From the NCBI GenBank assembly GCA_937927445.1, contig CALAOB010000089.1, positions 1 through 34,485 of the forward strand: a stretch of 34,485 nucleotides of DNA, read 5' to 3'. Shown in pieces: positions 21,854-30,052 of this stretch; the first letter of the stretch is position 1, and the number at the start of each line of letters is the position of its first letter. The notes under the pieces are model-generated. The model was not told the origin of the DNA. It saw only the letters and a program-made list of their open reading frames with translations, and did no database searches. Source of the DNA: an uncultured Oribacterium sp. (GTDB taxonomy: Bacteria > Bacillota > Clostridia > Lachnospirales > Lachnospiraceae). Both the position numbers and the translations under genes were made by a program.

Positions 21854-24352
21854 ATGAGCTTATTCAAGAAGAAAACGCAGGATACTGCCAGAGAAGCGTC
21901 TGTACAGCAGGCACGAAATGAAATCCACCTTCCGGAGGATGAAGCCATCGAAGCCCACAAAAAGAAGAAGGAAGCGAAAAAAGCGCGGAAGCAGGAGCAT
22001 AAGCACGGAAATCTCGCCGACTTCATCGTCGATCATAACAAGGGCATCCGAAATCTCATCATTCTGCTGGTGGTTTTCTTCGGTTTATGTTATCCACTCG
22101 TTTCGGTCAATTACGATCTGACGAAGTATCTTCCGAATGATGTGGATTCGAAGATCGCCATCAATAAGATGCGCGACGTCTTCGGCTATCCGGGTACCGG
22201 ACGACTGATGCTGAAGGATGTCACTCTCTATGAGGCGAAGCAGTATAAGAATGAAATCGAGGCCATCGATGGTGTCGACCAGGTCATCTGGTGTGACCTG
22301 ACGACGCAGGTCTATGGCTCCTCCGAGTTCATCAACTACGATGATATCGATGACTACTATAAGGATAACAACGCCGTCATGGATATCACCTTCGAAGAGG
22401 GCGATACCTCGAAGCGAACGCACAAGGCCATCCAGGAAATCGATGATCTGATCGGTGACCGGGGCTACCTCGTCGGTATGTCGCCGACGAATAAGTTCAT
22501 CGAGGAAAATGTAAAGAAGGAGATGCAGGAGGTCATGGGCATCGTCGTCGTCCTGATCTTCATCATCCTCCTCTTTACGACGACCTCCTGGTTCGAACCG
22601 GTCCTCTTCCTGACGATCATCGGCTGTGCCATCGTGCTGAATAAAGGAACGAACATCTTCCTCGGGGAGATTTCGTACATCACGAACAACATCTCCGATA
22701 TCCTGCAGCTCGCCACCTCGATGGACTACGCGGTTTTCCTGCTCCATGCATATGAGCGACAGCGTGAGCATGGCCTTGAAAAGGTCGCTGCGCTGAAGCA
22801 GGGCCTCATGAGTACCATCACGACCATCCTGGCCTCCTCACTGACCACCTTCTTCGGCTTCATCGTCCTCGTCTTCATGCGATTCAGCATCGGCTGGGAC
22901 ATGGGTATCGCGATGGCGAAGGGTATCATCTGTTCCCTTCTGATGGTCATCTTCCTGATGCCGTCCCTGCTGCTCAGCTGGTCTGACCGTATCGACCGCA
23001 TGAAGCACAAGCCGTTCCTGCCGAAGTTCCACCGCTTCAGTATCGCGGTCAATAAATTGAGCCCGATCATCCTGGTGGCTGCCCTCGTGGTGGCCGGACC
23101 GATCTACTTCGCACAGGGCATGAACAAATTCATGTACGGCCCGGATGCGACGGGTGCAGGACCTGGAACCTCGATGTATGAAAACTCCGCGGAGATCGAT
23201 GAGGAGTTCGGACGAAGCAACCTGCTCGTCGCGATCTTCCCGGATACCGACCGGCTGAAGGAAAAGGAGCTTTGCGACAAACTGGAAGATCTTCCATATG
23301 TAAAGAATGTCACCGGCATGCAGGCCTACCTTCCGGAGGGACTTCCGGAGAGCTTCCTGCCGGGCTCCGTGACCGAGCTCTTCCATAAGGACGGCTACGC
23401 GCGACTGCTCATCTATATAAGAACGAAACCGGAATCGACCACCGCCTTCAAGTACTCGGATGAGGTCTCTGACATCATCAAGAGCTACTACCCGGGCGAG
23501 GCGTACATCACCGGTAACACCCCGACGACCCAGGACATGGAAACCGTCCTGATCCCGGATTATAACCTCGTCAACGGCCTCGCGATGCTCTGTATCTTCA
23601 TCGTCGTCGCGATTTCGTTCCACTCGATCGTGATGCCGATCATCGCGATGATCCCGATCATGATGGCGATTTACGTGAACATGGCGTTCCCGTACTTCGC
23701 CGGCCGGGAGCTCATCTTCATCGCCTACGCCGTGGTCTCCTGCGTACAGCTCGGATCCACCATCGACTATGCGATTTCGTCGACCGAGAACTACCTGCAG
23801 ACCCGTGCCGTCGAACCGGATAAGCGGAAGGCCGCGATCCGCGCGACGCAGCTCAGTTTCCCGTCCATCCTGACATCGGGCGTGATCCTGGTTGTCTGCG
23901 GCTACGTCATCAGCTTCATGTCGTCCATCCCGGCCATCAGCCAGGTAGGCCATCTCGTAGGACGAGGCGCGATTTTCTCCGTGACCTTCGTCACTCTCCT
24001 GATGCCGTGCCTCCTGCAGCTGGGTGACCGCTTCATTACCGTGCCGGCTACCACCAAGCGTGCACGCCGGAGGGCCGCGATCAACGAAACGATCCTCGGT
24101 CTCCGCGAACGTCGCCGTGCCCGTCATCAGCGGGTGAAGGAGCTCCTCGGTGGACATGGCGCAGCCGCGTCCGAGGCCAATGTCTCCGCCGCGAGTGCAG
24201 ATGTCTCCGCCGGCAGCATTGGCACCGGCACAGCGTCCGAGGCCAATGTCTCCGCCGCGAAGGCAGAGAGCTCCGCGGACAGCATTGACCAGCGCGAAGT
24301 GAAGGAAACAGCATCTGAAAACAGTGACCACGAAGCATCAAGCGAAAAGTGA
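21854..24352 (+). CDS. MMPL family (RND-type) transporter
   Basis: MMPL proteins are proton-driven exporters of lipids or other envelope molecules. The 832-residue protein has the duplicated RND layout: a charged cytoplasmic N-terminus, TM1 (IRNLIILLVVFFGLCYPLVS), an extracellular loop beginning YLPNDVDSKIAINKMRDVFG, five more helices, then a second TM7 plus loop (YLPEGLPESFLPGSV) and five helices. The family's TM4 motif is seen as TSMDYAVFLLH and its counterpart in the second half as STIDYAISS. The C-terminal 80 residues are hydrophilic, with a repeated segment ASEANVSAA. AGGAGAG precedes the ATG at 21854; 21815 is rejected for lacking a site. The substrate is unknown. It is cotranscribed with the coiled-coil gene. 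Confidence 0.93.
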   Translation: MSLFKKKTQDTAREASVQQARNEIHLPEDEAIEAHKKKKEAKKARKQEHKHGNLADFIVDHNKGIRNLIILLVVFFGLCYPLVSVNYDLTKYLPNDVDSKIAINKMRDVFGYPGTGRLMLKDVTLYEAKQYKNEIEAIDGVDQVIWCDLTTQVYGSSEFINYDDIDDYYKDNNAVMDITFEEGDTSKRTHKAIQEIDDLIGDRGYLVGMSPTNKFIEENVKKEMQEVMGIVVVLIFIILLFTTTSWFEPVLFLTIIGCAIVLNKGTNIFLGEISYITNNISDILQLATSMDYAVFLLHAYERQREHGLEKVAALKQGLMSTITTILASSLTTFFGFIVLVFMRFSIGWDMGIAMAKGIICSLLMVIFLMPSLLLSWSDRIDRMKHKPFLPKFHRFSIAVNKLSPIILVAALVVAGPIYFAQGMNKFMYGPDATGAGPGTSMYENSAEIDEEFGRSNLLVAIFPDTDRLKEKELCDKLEDLPYVKNVTGMQAYLPEGLPESFLPGSVTELFHKDGYARLLIYIRTKPESTTAFKYSDEVSDIIKSYYPGEAYITGNTPTTQDMETVLIPDYNLVNGLAMLCIFIVVAISFHSIVMPIIAMIPIMMAIYVNMAFPYFAGRELIFIAYAVVSCVQLGSTIDYAISSTENYLQTRAVEPDKRKAAIRATQLSFPSILTSGVILVVCGYVISFMSSIPAISQVGHLVGRGAIFSVTFVTLLMPCLLQLGDRFITVPATTKRARRRAAINETILGLRERRRARHQRVKELLGGHGAAASEANVSAASADVSAGSIGTGTASEANVSAAKAESSADSIDQREVKETASENSDHEASSEK
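24167..24292 (+). repeat. 66-bp direct repeat in the MMPL gene 3' end
   Basis: Two copies start at 24167 and 24233. The first 28 bases are identical (translated ASEANVSAA) and similarity continues for most of the unit. They encode the hydrophilic C-terminal tail, so copy number changes would keep frame (66 is a multiple of three). Slippage between copies would explain length differences among strains. Confidence 0.8.
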
Positions 24353-24365
24353 AGGAGTGAGGACA

Positions 24366-27227
24366 ATGAGAATGCATTCAGTCCAGAAAATTATGAAAAA
24401 AACAGCGGCTTATACCGTGCTTTTAAGCTGCCTTACCACCAATATCCTGGTCGCACCGATGACGGCGTATGCCGGACAGGCGACCGCAGACGTCGATGAG
24501 ACCCTGTACCTGAACCTCGACTACTACGGCAACATCAGTGACGCCAATGTCGTCAAGGGCATCAACTTCAACGGCACGAGCAGCTACACCGATTTCGGTG
24601 ACTACCTGAAGATCACGAACATGTCCGACGAGCAGAAGCCGGAGATCAAGAACGGCTCCGTCACCTTCGAGAAGAACAAGAACGGAAAGTTCTTCTTCCA
24701 GGGCGAGCTGAAGCCGGATAAGATCAAGGCACCGTGGACCTTCGACATCACCTATAAGCTGAACGGTGTCGTAACCGATGCGGATCAGATCGCCGGTGCG
24801 TCCGGCCTCGTCGAGATGGACATCGACTGCACGCCGAACAAGAGCGTGTCGAAGTACATGCAGGACAACATGATGCTCTTCGTGGCGATCCCGGTCGATA
24901 TCCAGAAGTGCTATTCGGTCGATGCACCGGAGAGCCAGACCATGACCCTCGGCCAGTACACCGGTATCGTGTTCACTGCGCTCCCGGGACAGGAGGGACA
25001 CTTCCAGGTTCGTCTCGGTACCGATAAGTTCGAGTCCGTCGGCGCAATCTTCGCGATGACCCCGGGCACCGTCGGTGCGCTTAACAAGATCAAGGATATC
25101 AAGGACATCAAGGATGATTTCCGTGATGATACGAACGCCATGCTCGACGACTTCGATAACGTCCTCGATGATGTGACCGATGTCAGTGCACAGCTGAAGA
25201 TCACGAACCAGATCCTCGAGCAGCTGCAGTCCGGCAAGAATAAGATCCACGGCAACGCACAGGTCATCTTCGATGGCAATGATGTCGCCATCCAGGATCT
25301 CCGCGACCTGAACGGCACCCTGACCCCGCTGAACGACGATCTCAAGACCGCACAGTGGATGGTCTATGACGTCAACCAGAACCTGAACACCCTCGACTCA
25401 GATCTCATGGACTCCAGCGCAAAGCTGAAGAGCCTCAACACGAAGCTGAAGCGCCTCGGCAGCTCCATGAGCGGAACAAGCATCGACAACCTGCAGATTC
25501 AGGATATGGAGGATGACATCAAGAAAACGACCTCCAGTCTGAACAGCTTAAATAATCATCTTAATACGATGACGGATAAGGAAAATCTGAGCAAGTTCAA
25601 TGCAAGTGCATCAGAACTGGGGACCAATGCGGGCATCAGTCATGTCAAGAATCATACGAGTGGCTCGACATCAACCGCTAACACCATGGAGATTCTTGAG
25701 AAGCTCAGCAGCAAGATGGGTACGGATGTATCTGTGGGAAGTGATGCATATGAGACAGCAGTGGCGCAGATTAATGCGTTAAATGCTTTTGGCGTTAATG
25801 ACGCAGATACGGTATCCGATCTTCTCGTGGAGCTGATGGGCGCATCGTCTCAGGCTGAGCAGCAGGAAATTCTGGCCCCGGTTCTTCAGAACTCTGCGAA
25901 GGGTGAAGATATCATCAGAAAGATTAAGGCAGCGGCTGTAACAGCACAGCGAGATCCGAGCAGTACAGAAAAATATGTTCAGGAGATTGTGCAGTGCTCT
26001 ACAAAGGCTGTGACGAAAGCATTTGGCGAGGCAAAGGCAGAGGCAGCAGCAGATTCGGATACAGATTTAGGAACAACAGTGATTAATACTCTCGTATCGT
26101 CTGGTGAGATACCTGCAGCCATGCTTAATGAGGAAATGCAGGCGACCATTACCGTACTTGCTACGGCACTTCAGAATATGGGTATTGACACGACGACGAT
26201 TGTAAAGGCAGTCGGAGAAGCCCTTTCTGTTTATTCTTCTGGAGACAATGCGGTAGCTGCGAAACTTGCACCATATCTTGCCAAGTCCCCAAAGGGACAG
26301 AAAGTAAGCCAGGCGGCGGTTACACAGTATGCAGCAGATACGATCAGTGCTGCTTATAAAGAGGAAGCCAAGCTGTCTGGTTCGGACAGCATCTATGTCG
26401 ATCATTTATCCGACCTCACAAAGCTCCAGGAAGATGCAAAGGCACTCGGTCAGACCGCAGTAGGCAAGAGCACGTCGGCGCTTGCAGAGGATGTGAATAG
26501 TCTGACATCTTCGATGAGTGGTATCCTGGAAGATCTTGCAGATCCGGAGAAGGTGGAGGAACTTGTAGATTATATTGACAGCGTCACCAGTGATCTGAAC
26601 GAGATCATGGAAAACGGTGGTGCGGTGGCGTTTGATGCGGCGAAGACGCTGAACACACTTCGTGCTGTGATCAGTGACATCGATGAGCTCATCGGCATCA
26701 TGAACGCGTACTATGATGATGTGCAGAAGACCCTCGAGGATTCCGAGAATGTGCTGACGCAGATTCAGAAGACCTCCGGTGATGCGGCGACAGCGCTTCA
26801 GAACCTGAACTCGACGCTTCGCTCCGCAGAGCCGGACTTCTCTGCAGCGGCAGACAACTCCTTCAAGGTCGGTCACATGGCGATTGACAACACGAACAAG
26901 ATCGTTGACGATACGAAGAACTTCAAGTCCACCGGACGCAATCTTCGTGATACGATTAATAATAAGCTCGATGAAGAGGAAGCCGACAACAACTTCCTGA
27001 ACATGGATCCGGAGGCGACGAAGGTTTCCCTCACCAGCGACCAGAACCAGGAGCCGACCTCCATCGCGATCATCTGTCGTTCGGATGAGATTTCCGTCGA
27101 CGATGACACGACGAAGACCCTCGATGCGGAGGTTCCGGATGCATCGACGACCCTCCTCGGCAGAATCAAGGCGGTATTCGTGAAGCTCTGGAACACGGTT
27201 CGTTCCCTGCTCGGCATGGACGACTAA
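24366..27227 (+). CDS. Large exported coiled-coil-like protein, MMPL partner
   Basis: No family name can be given with certainty; the gene order resembles MMPL loci of Clostridia in which a long exported helical protein follows the transporter, and YhgE/Pip-like proteins share the style. The 953-residue product has a signal peptide (MKKTAAYTVLLSCLTTNILV then APMTAYAGQ), an N-terminal beta-rich domain (about 25-240) and then long heptad-like helices rich in Asp, Leu, Lys and Asn (DDFRDDTNAMLDDFDNVLDD; NTLDSDLMDSSAKLKSLNTK; PEKVEELVDYIDSVTSDLNE). The end (LLGRIKAVFVKLWNTVRSLL) is amphipathic. Codon use shifts towards A/T-ending codons across about residues 392-680. ATG at 24366 follows GGAGTGAGG. 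It is probably an envelope partner of the transporter. Confidence 0.75.
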   Translation: MRMHSVQKIMKKTAAYTVLLSCLTTNILVAPMTAYAGQATADVDETLYLNLDYYGNISDANVVKGINFNGTSSYTDFGDYLKITNMSDEQKPEIKNGSVTFEKNKNGKFFFQGELKPDKIKAPWTFDITYKLNGVVTDADQIAGASGLVEMDIDCTPNKSVSKYMQDNMMLFVAIPVDIQKCYSVDAPESQTMTLGQYTGIVFTALPGQEGHFQVRLGTDKFESVGAIFAMTPGTVGALNKIKDIKDIKDDFRDDTNAMLDDFDNVLDDVTDVSAQLKITNQILEQLQSGKNKIHGNAQVIFDGNDVAIQDLRDLNGTLTPLNDDLKTAQWMVYDVNQNLNTLDSDLMDSSAKLKSLNTKLKRLGSSMSGTSIDNLQIQDMEDDIKKTTSSLNSLNNHLNTMTDKENLSKFNASASELGTNAGISHVKNHTSGSTSTANTMEILEKLSSKMGTDVSVGSDAYETAVAQINALNAFGVNDADTVSDLLVELMGASSQAEQQEILAPVLQNSAKGEDIIRKIKAAAVTAQRDPSSTEKYVQEIVQCSTKAVTKAFGEAKAEAAADSDTDLGTTVINTLVSSGEIPAAMLNEEMQATITVLATALQNMGIDTTTIVKAVGEALSVYSSGDNAVAAKLAPYLAKSPKGQKVSQAAVTQYAADTISAAYKEEAKLSGSDSIYVDHLSDLTKLQEDAKALGQTAVGKSTSALAEDVNSLTSSMSGILEDLADPEKVEELVDYIDSVTSDLNEIMENGGAVAFDAAKTLNTLRAVISDIDELIGIMNAYYDDVQKTLEDSENVLTQIQKTSGDAATALQNLNSTLRSAEPDFSAAADNSFKVGHMAIDNTNKIVDDTKNFKSTGRNLRDTINNKLDEEEADNNFLNMDPEATKVSLTSDQNQEPTSIAIICRSDEISVDDDTTKTLDAEVPDASTTLLGRIKAVFVKLWNTVRSLLGMDD

Positions 27228-27361
27228 ACGTAGAGGAAGAGAAAATTCCCGTGGCGTGGCTGATCCGCAGCGTGCGGCGGTTCGAACGGCACGGCTTCAC
27301 TACATCCCCCGCAGCGTGGCATGGCCCCGGAAGCGGGCGGATGGCGCGGAAAGGAAGCACT

Positions 27362-28681
27362 ATGAAGAAGATACAGAAAACACTGATGATCACCGGTGCG
27401 CTCGCGGCACTGATGGCGTCGCCGGCACTGGCGATGATCAAGTCGATCGAGATCAACGCGGACACGGATTCCATCCCGAGCTACAGCGCGGGCACGGCGT
27501 TTTTCCCGGAGTACGAGGTATCGGATGACGACGCAGACGGGCTGACTGTGGCCTTCTCTCCGGAGGCGAAGTCGGCGATGGGCAGCGGGAATCCGACGAT
27601 TCCGGCGACCGTGAAGTTCACGATCCAGAGCGACAGCGAGAACCTCGATGATGACCTTAAAATCATCGGCACCGGCATCCGCAGCACCTATGTGGACACC
27701 GTGTCGATGGACGGTTCCGAGGCAACGGGCCGCCTGCTGGTCTACCCGTTCTACGAGCTGATTGCCCCGACCGTGACGATCAACGGCAGCCAGGCGCAGT
27801 GGGCCGAGGTGCCGTACGCCGGAAAATACGAGATCGTGACCACTTATGTGAATAAGAGCGGCAACGAAACCACGACGCATCACACGACGAAGAACTGCTA
27901 CTATAACATCGCGTCTGCGGTGGCCAATGCTTACAACGGTCAGGTCGGTGTCGCGGTGCGCGCGCTGCCGACAGGCGATGAGGGCTATCAGACGCTCACC
28001 GTCGCAAACGGCGGCATCGTGAACGGTGTCGCGAAGTGGGATGCACTCACCGAGTTTGCAAACCAGTATGAAGTGAAGATCAGCTACACGCTGAATGATG
28101 GAAAGAAGAAGACCACCCGCTCCAAGACCACGGACACCAGCAAGGATGTCAGCGCGTATGTGAATTCCGCAGCGAACAACTCGCTCGTGGTGACCGTACG
28201 TGCCCTGCCGAAGCAGAATGACGCGGCTTACTACAACATCGCGACCTCCGAGTGGGGACGTGCCGGCGGATATACGGCGGACACCTCGGACTATGAGATC
28301 GATGACAAGTGGGGGTTCCTCTCCAGCTATCAGGCGACGGTAGAAGGCGACTTCGCCACGAAGCTCCGCGGCAGCGCGGCCCGCTTCGGCACCACCGCCT
28401 CGACCGGCAGCCAGGACGGCTCCTGGAACCGTGTCGCCTACCACTGGCAGTACATCGTGAACGGCGCGCCGTTTAACCAGGGCTGGCGCCAGATCAACGG
28501 CAGCTGGTACTACTTCGACGCCGACGGCTATATGCACACCGGCTGGCTCGAGTGGAACGGCCACTGGTACTACCTCGAGTCGAAGGTCGGCGCGACCTGC
28601 GGCACCATGTACACCGGCACACAGCAGATCGGCGGCACGAGCTACAGCTTCGCAGCCGACGGCATCTGCCTCAATAAATGA
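27362..28681 (+). CDS. Secreted protein with choline-binding-like wall repeats
   Basis: The 439-residue product has a signal peptide (KKIQKTLMITGALAALMASP, then ALA-MIKS), a beta-rich N-terminal domain (VTISEYEV-like; FFPEYEVSDDDADGLTVAFS), two tandem related domains of roughly 90 residues (AQWAEVPYAGKYEIVTTYVN...VAVRALPTGDE and AKWDALTEFANQYEVKISYT...VTVRALPKQND), then three wall-binding repeats near residues 370-439 (GWRQINGSWYYFDADGYMHT, GWLEWNGHWYYLE, GTQQIGGTSYSFAADG) of the choline/glucan-binding repeat type. ATG at 27362 follows GGAAG; the frame to 27251 lacks a site. It lies 134 bp after the coiled-coil gene and ends at a strong terminator, so it probably belongs to the same transcript. 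Surface attachment is inferred. Confidence 0.8.
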   Translation: MKKIQKTLMITGALAALMASPALAMIKSIEINADTDSIPSYSAGTAFFPEYEVSDDDADGLTVAFSPEAKSAMGSGNPTIPATVKFTIQSDSENLDDDLKIIGTGIRSTYVDTVSMDGSEATGRLLVYPFYELIAPTVTINGSQAQWAEVPYAGKYEIVTTYVNKSGNETTTHHTTKNCYYNIASAVANAYNGQVGVAVRALPTGDEGYQTLTVANGGIVNGVAKWDALTEFANQYEVKISYTLNDGKKKTTRSKTTDTSKDVSAYVNSAANNSLVVTVRALPKQNDAAYYNIATSEWGRAGGYTADTSDYEIDDKWGFLSSYQATVEGDFATKLRGSAARFGTTASTGSQDGSWNRVAYHWQYIVNGAPFNQGWRQINGSWYYFDADGYMHTGWLEWNGHWYYLESKVGATCGTMYTGTQQIGGTSYSFAADGICLNK

Positions 28682-28699
28682 GTTCATATAAGTAAAGTC

Positions 28700-28763
28700 A
28701 GGTCCCCGGAGGGCTGCCGGCAGAAGCACCGTACTTCTGCCGGCAGCTCGCCGGGGACCTTTT
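28700..28763 (+). terminator. Strong intrinsic terminator after the MMPL operon
   Basis: A long stem-loop with two arms, AGGTCCCCGG / CCGGGGACCT outside and CTGCCGGCAGAAG / CTTCTGCCGGCAG inside, has a loop CACCGTA and is followed by T residues. It ends the transcript of the wall-binding protein gene. Confidence 0.93.
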
Positions 28764-28803
28764 GTAAATTCGTGATATAAATATCAGATATGGCAGATTT
28801 CGC

Positions 28804-28832
28804 TTAACATTCCACGGAAACTCCGTTATACT
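28804..28832 (+). promoter_or_regulatory. Candidate promoter of azlCD with spacer inverted repeat
   Basis: TTAACA (28804-28809) and TATACT (28827-28832) lie 17 bp apart, about 50 bp upstream of azlC. The spacer contains ACGGA (28814-28818) AAC TCCGT (28822-28826), a 5-bp inverted repeat that could be a repressor site. Confidence 0.55.
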
Positions 28833-28882
28833 GTTTGTCGACTTTAGATAGGGAGAACAGGCAGGGAAGCCTGTAAGAGAAG

Positions 28883-29710
28883 ATGAATAAACAGTGGTTT
28901 TCAAAGGGCTTACGCGATGGCATTCCGATCGCGGCAGGATATTTCGCAGTGTCGTTTGCACTCGGCATCGCGGCGCGGAACGCGGGACTCAATGCGTTTC
29001 AGGCGACGCTCGCGAGTCTGCTGTGCAACGCCTCCGCGGGTGAGTTCGCGGGCTTCACGGTGATTGCGAGCAATGCCTCCTACCTCACCATGGCGGTGAT
29101 CACGGCGATTACGAATGCGCGCTACCTCCTGATGTCGGCGGCGCTGTCACAGAAGCTGCCGGAGGATACGAAGCTCGGCCATCGACTGCTGGTCGGTTTC
29201 TGGATCACGGATGAGATCTTCGGTGCTTCGGCGACGGTACCGGGCAAGCTGAATCCATTTTATAACTACGGACTCGCGGTGTGTGCACTCAGCTTCTGGG
29301 CCCTCGGCACCTGCCTCGGCGTCGTGGTCGGCAACATCCTGCCGGCGAATGTCGTCAGTGCACTCGGTGTACTCCTGTACGGCATGTTTCTCGCCATCAT
29401 CATGCCACCAGCGCGGAAGGATAAGGTCGTACGTCTGCTGGTCGCGGTATCGATGCTGCTCAGCTTCCTCTGCGCACGTGCGCCATGGATCTCGAATCTC
29501 AGCGATGGTACGCGCATCATCATCCTGACGGTGCTGATCGCCGGTGCCGGCGCCGTCCTCTTCCCGATTTCCGATGAAGAGGAGAAGGCCCAGAGCGAGG
29601 GTGTCGATATCAGCGCGGCGGATATGAAGTGTACGCTCGATGCAGAAGTGGAGAAGCGCGAAGAAAATGTGGATAACGCGGTCGCTGCAGGAAAGGAGGT
29701 CACGAAGTGA
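28883..29710 (+). CDS. azlC: AzlC family branched-chain amino acid exporter, large subunit
   Basis: AzlC and AzlD form a membrane exporter of branched-chain amino acids (and their analogues). The 275-residue protein starts MNKQWFSKGLRDGIPIAAGY then FAVSFALGIAARNAGLNAFQ, the family signature, and has about 7-8 transmembrane helices, including ITDEIFGAS and the conserved NARYLLMS. The hydrophilic C-terminal tail (about 230-275) is Glu/Asp-rich and longer than in many relatives. Ribosome binding is by GAGAAG, so weak. The azlD gene follows with an overlap, confirming the pair. Confidence 0.92.
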   Translation: MNKQWFSKGLRDGIPIAAGYFAVSFALGIAARNAGLNAFQATLASLLCNASAGEFAGFTVIASNASYLTMAVITAITNARYLLMSAALSQKLPEDTKLGHRLLVGFWITDEIFGASATVPGKLNPFYNYGLAVCALSFWALGTCLGVVVGNILPANVVSALGVLLYGMFLAIIMPPARKDKVVRLLVAVSMLLSFLCARAPWISNLSDGTRIIILTVLIAGAGAVLFPISDEEEKAQSEGVDISAADMKCTLDAEVEKREENVDNAVAAGKEVTK

Positions 29711-30012
29711 TGCATCAGAAATATGTATATATCTTTATCATGTTCTTCGTGTCGTTCCTGATCCGTGTGCTGCCGCTGACGCTCATCCGGAAGGAGATTA
29801 AGAACCGGACGATCCGCTCGTTCCTCTATTATGTGCCGTACGTGACACTGGCGGTCATGACCTTCCCGGCGATCATGGACGCGACGGCGCAGCCGATGGC
29901 AGGCCTCGCCTCGCTGGTGCTCGGCATGATCATCGCGTGGTTCGGCGGCGGACTTTTCCCGACCGCGATCGCCTGCAGCGTGACGGTGTTCGTACTCGAG
30001 ATGATGTTGTGA
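29710..30012 (+). CDS. azlD: AzlD family exporter small subunit
   Basis: AzlD is the small partner of AzlC. The 100-residue protein has four hydrophobic segments: YVYIFIMFFVSFLIRVLPLT, SFLYYVPYVTLAVMTFPAI, MAGLASLVLGMIIAWFGGGL and TAIACSVTVFVLEMML. The stop of azlC overlaps this start (TGATG), with AAAGGAGGT (29692-29700) 9 bp upstream. A GTG at 29707 is also possible. Terminator follows at once. Confidence 0.9.
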   Translation: MHQKYVYIFIMFFVSFLIRVLPLTLIRKEIKNRTIRSFLYYVPYVTLAVMTFPAIMDATAQPMAGLASLVLGMIIAWFGGGLFPTAIACSVTVFVLEMML

Positions 30013-30015
30013 TAG

Positions 30016-30051
30016 AAAAAGCCTGCGGAGGCCATCCTCCGCAGGCTTTTT
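30016..30051. terminator. Bidirectional terminator between azlD and rsmI
   Basis: A perfect 16-bp stem, AAAAAGCCTGCGGAGG / CCTCCGCAGGCTTTTT with a CCAT loop, has A and T runs at both ends and serves the converging azlCD and rsmI transcripts. Confidence 0.95.
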
Positions 30052-30052
30052 C

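Noticed and set aside
22838..24331. 497-residue open frame on the minus strand
   Set aside because: It lies opposite the MMPL gene and has the Asp/Arg/His-rich composition of an antisense shadow.
27224..28729. 501-residue open frame on the minus strand
   Set aside because: It is the mirror of the secreted wall-repeat gene, rich in Val/Arg/His/Asp as expected from the complement of C-ending codons, and has no ribosome binding site or recognisable motif.
28774..28785. Palindrome GATATAAATATC upstream of azlC
   Set aside because: Short and AT-only at its centre in an AT-rich spacer; chance is likely.
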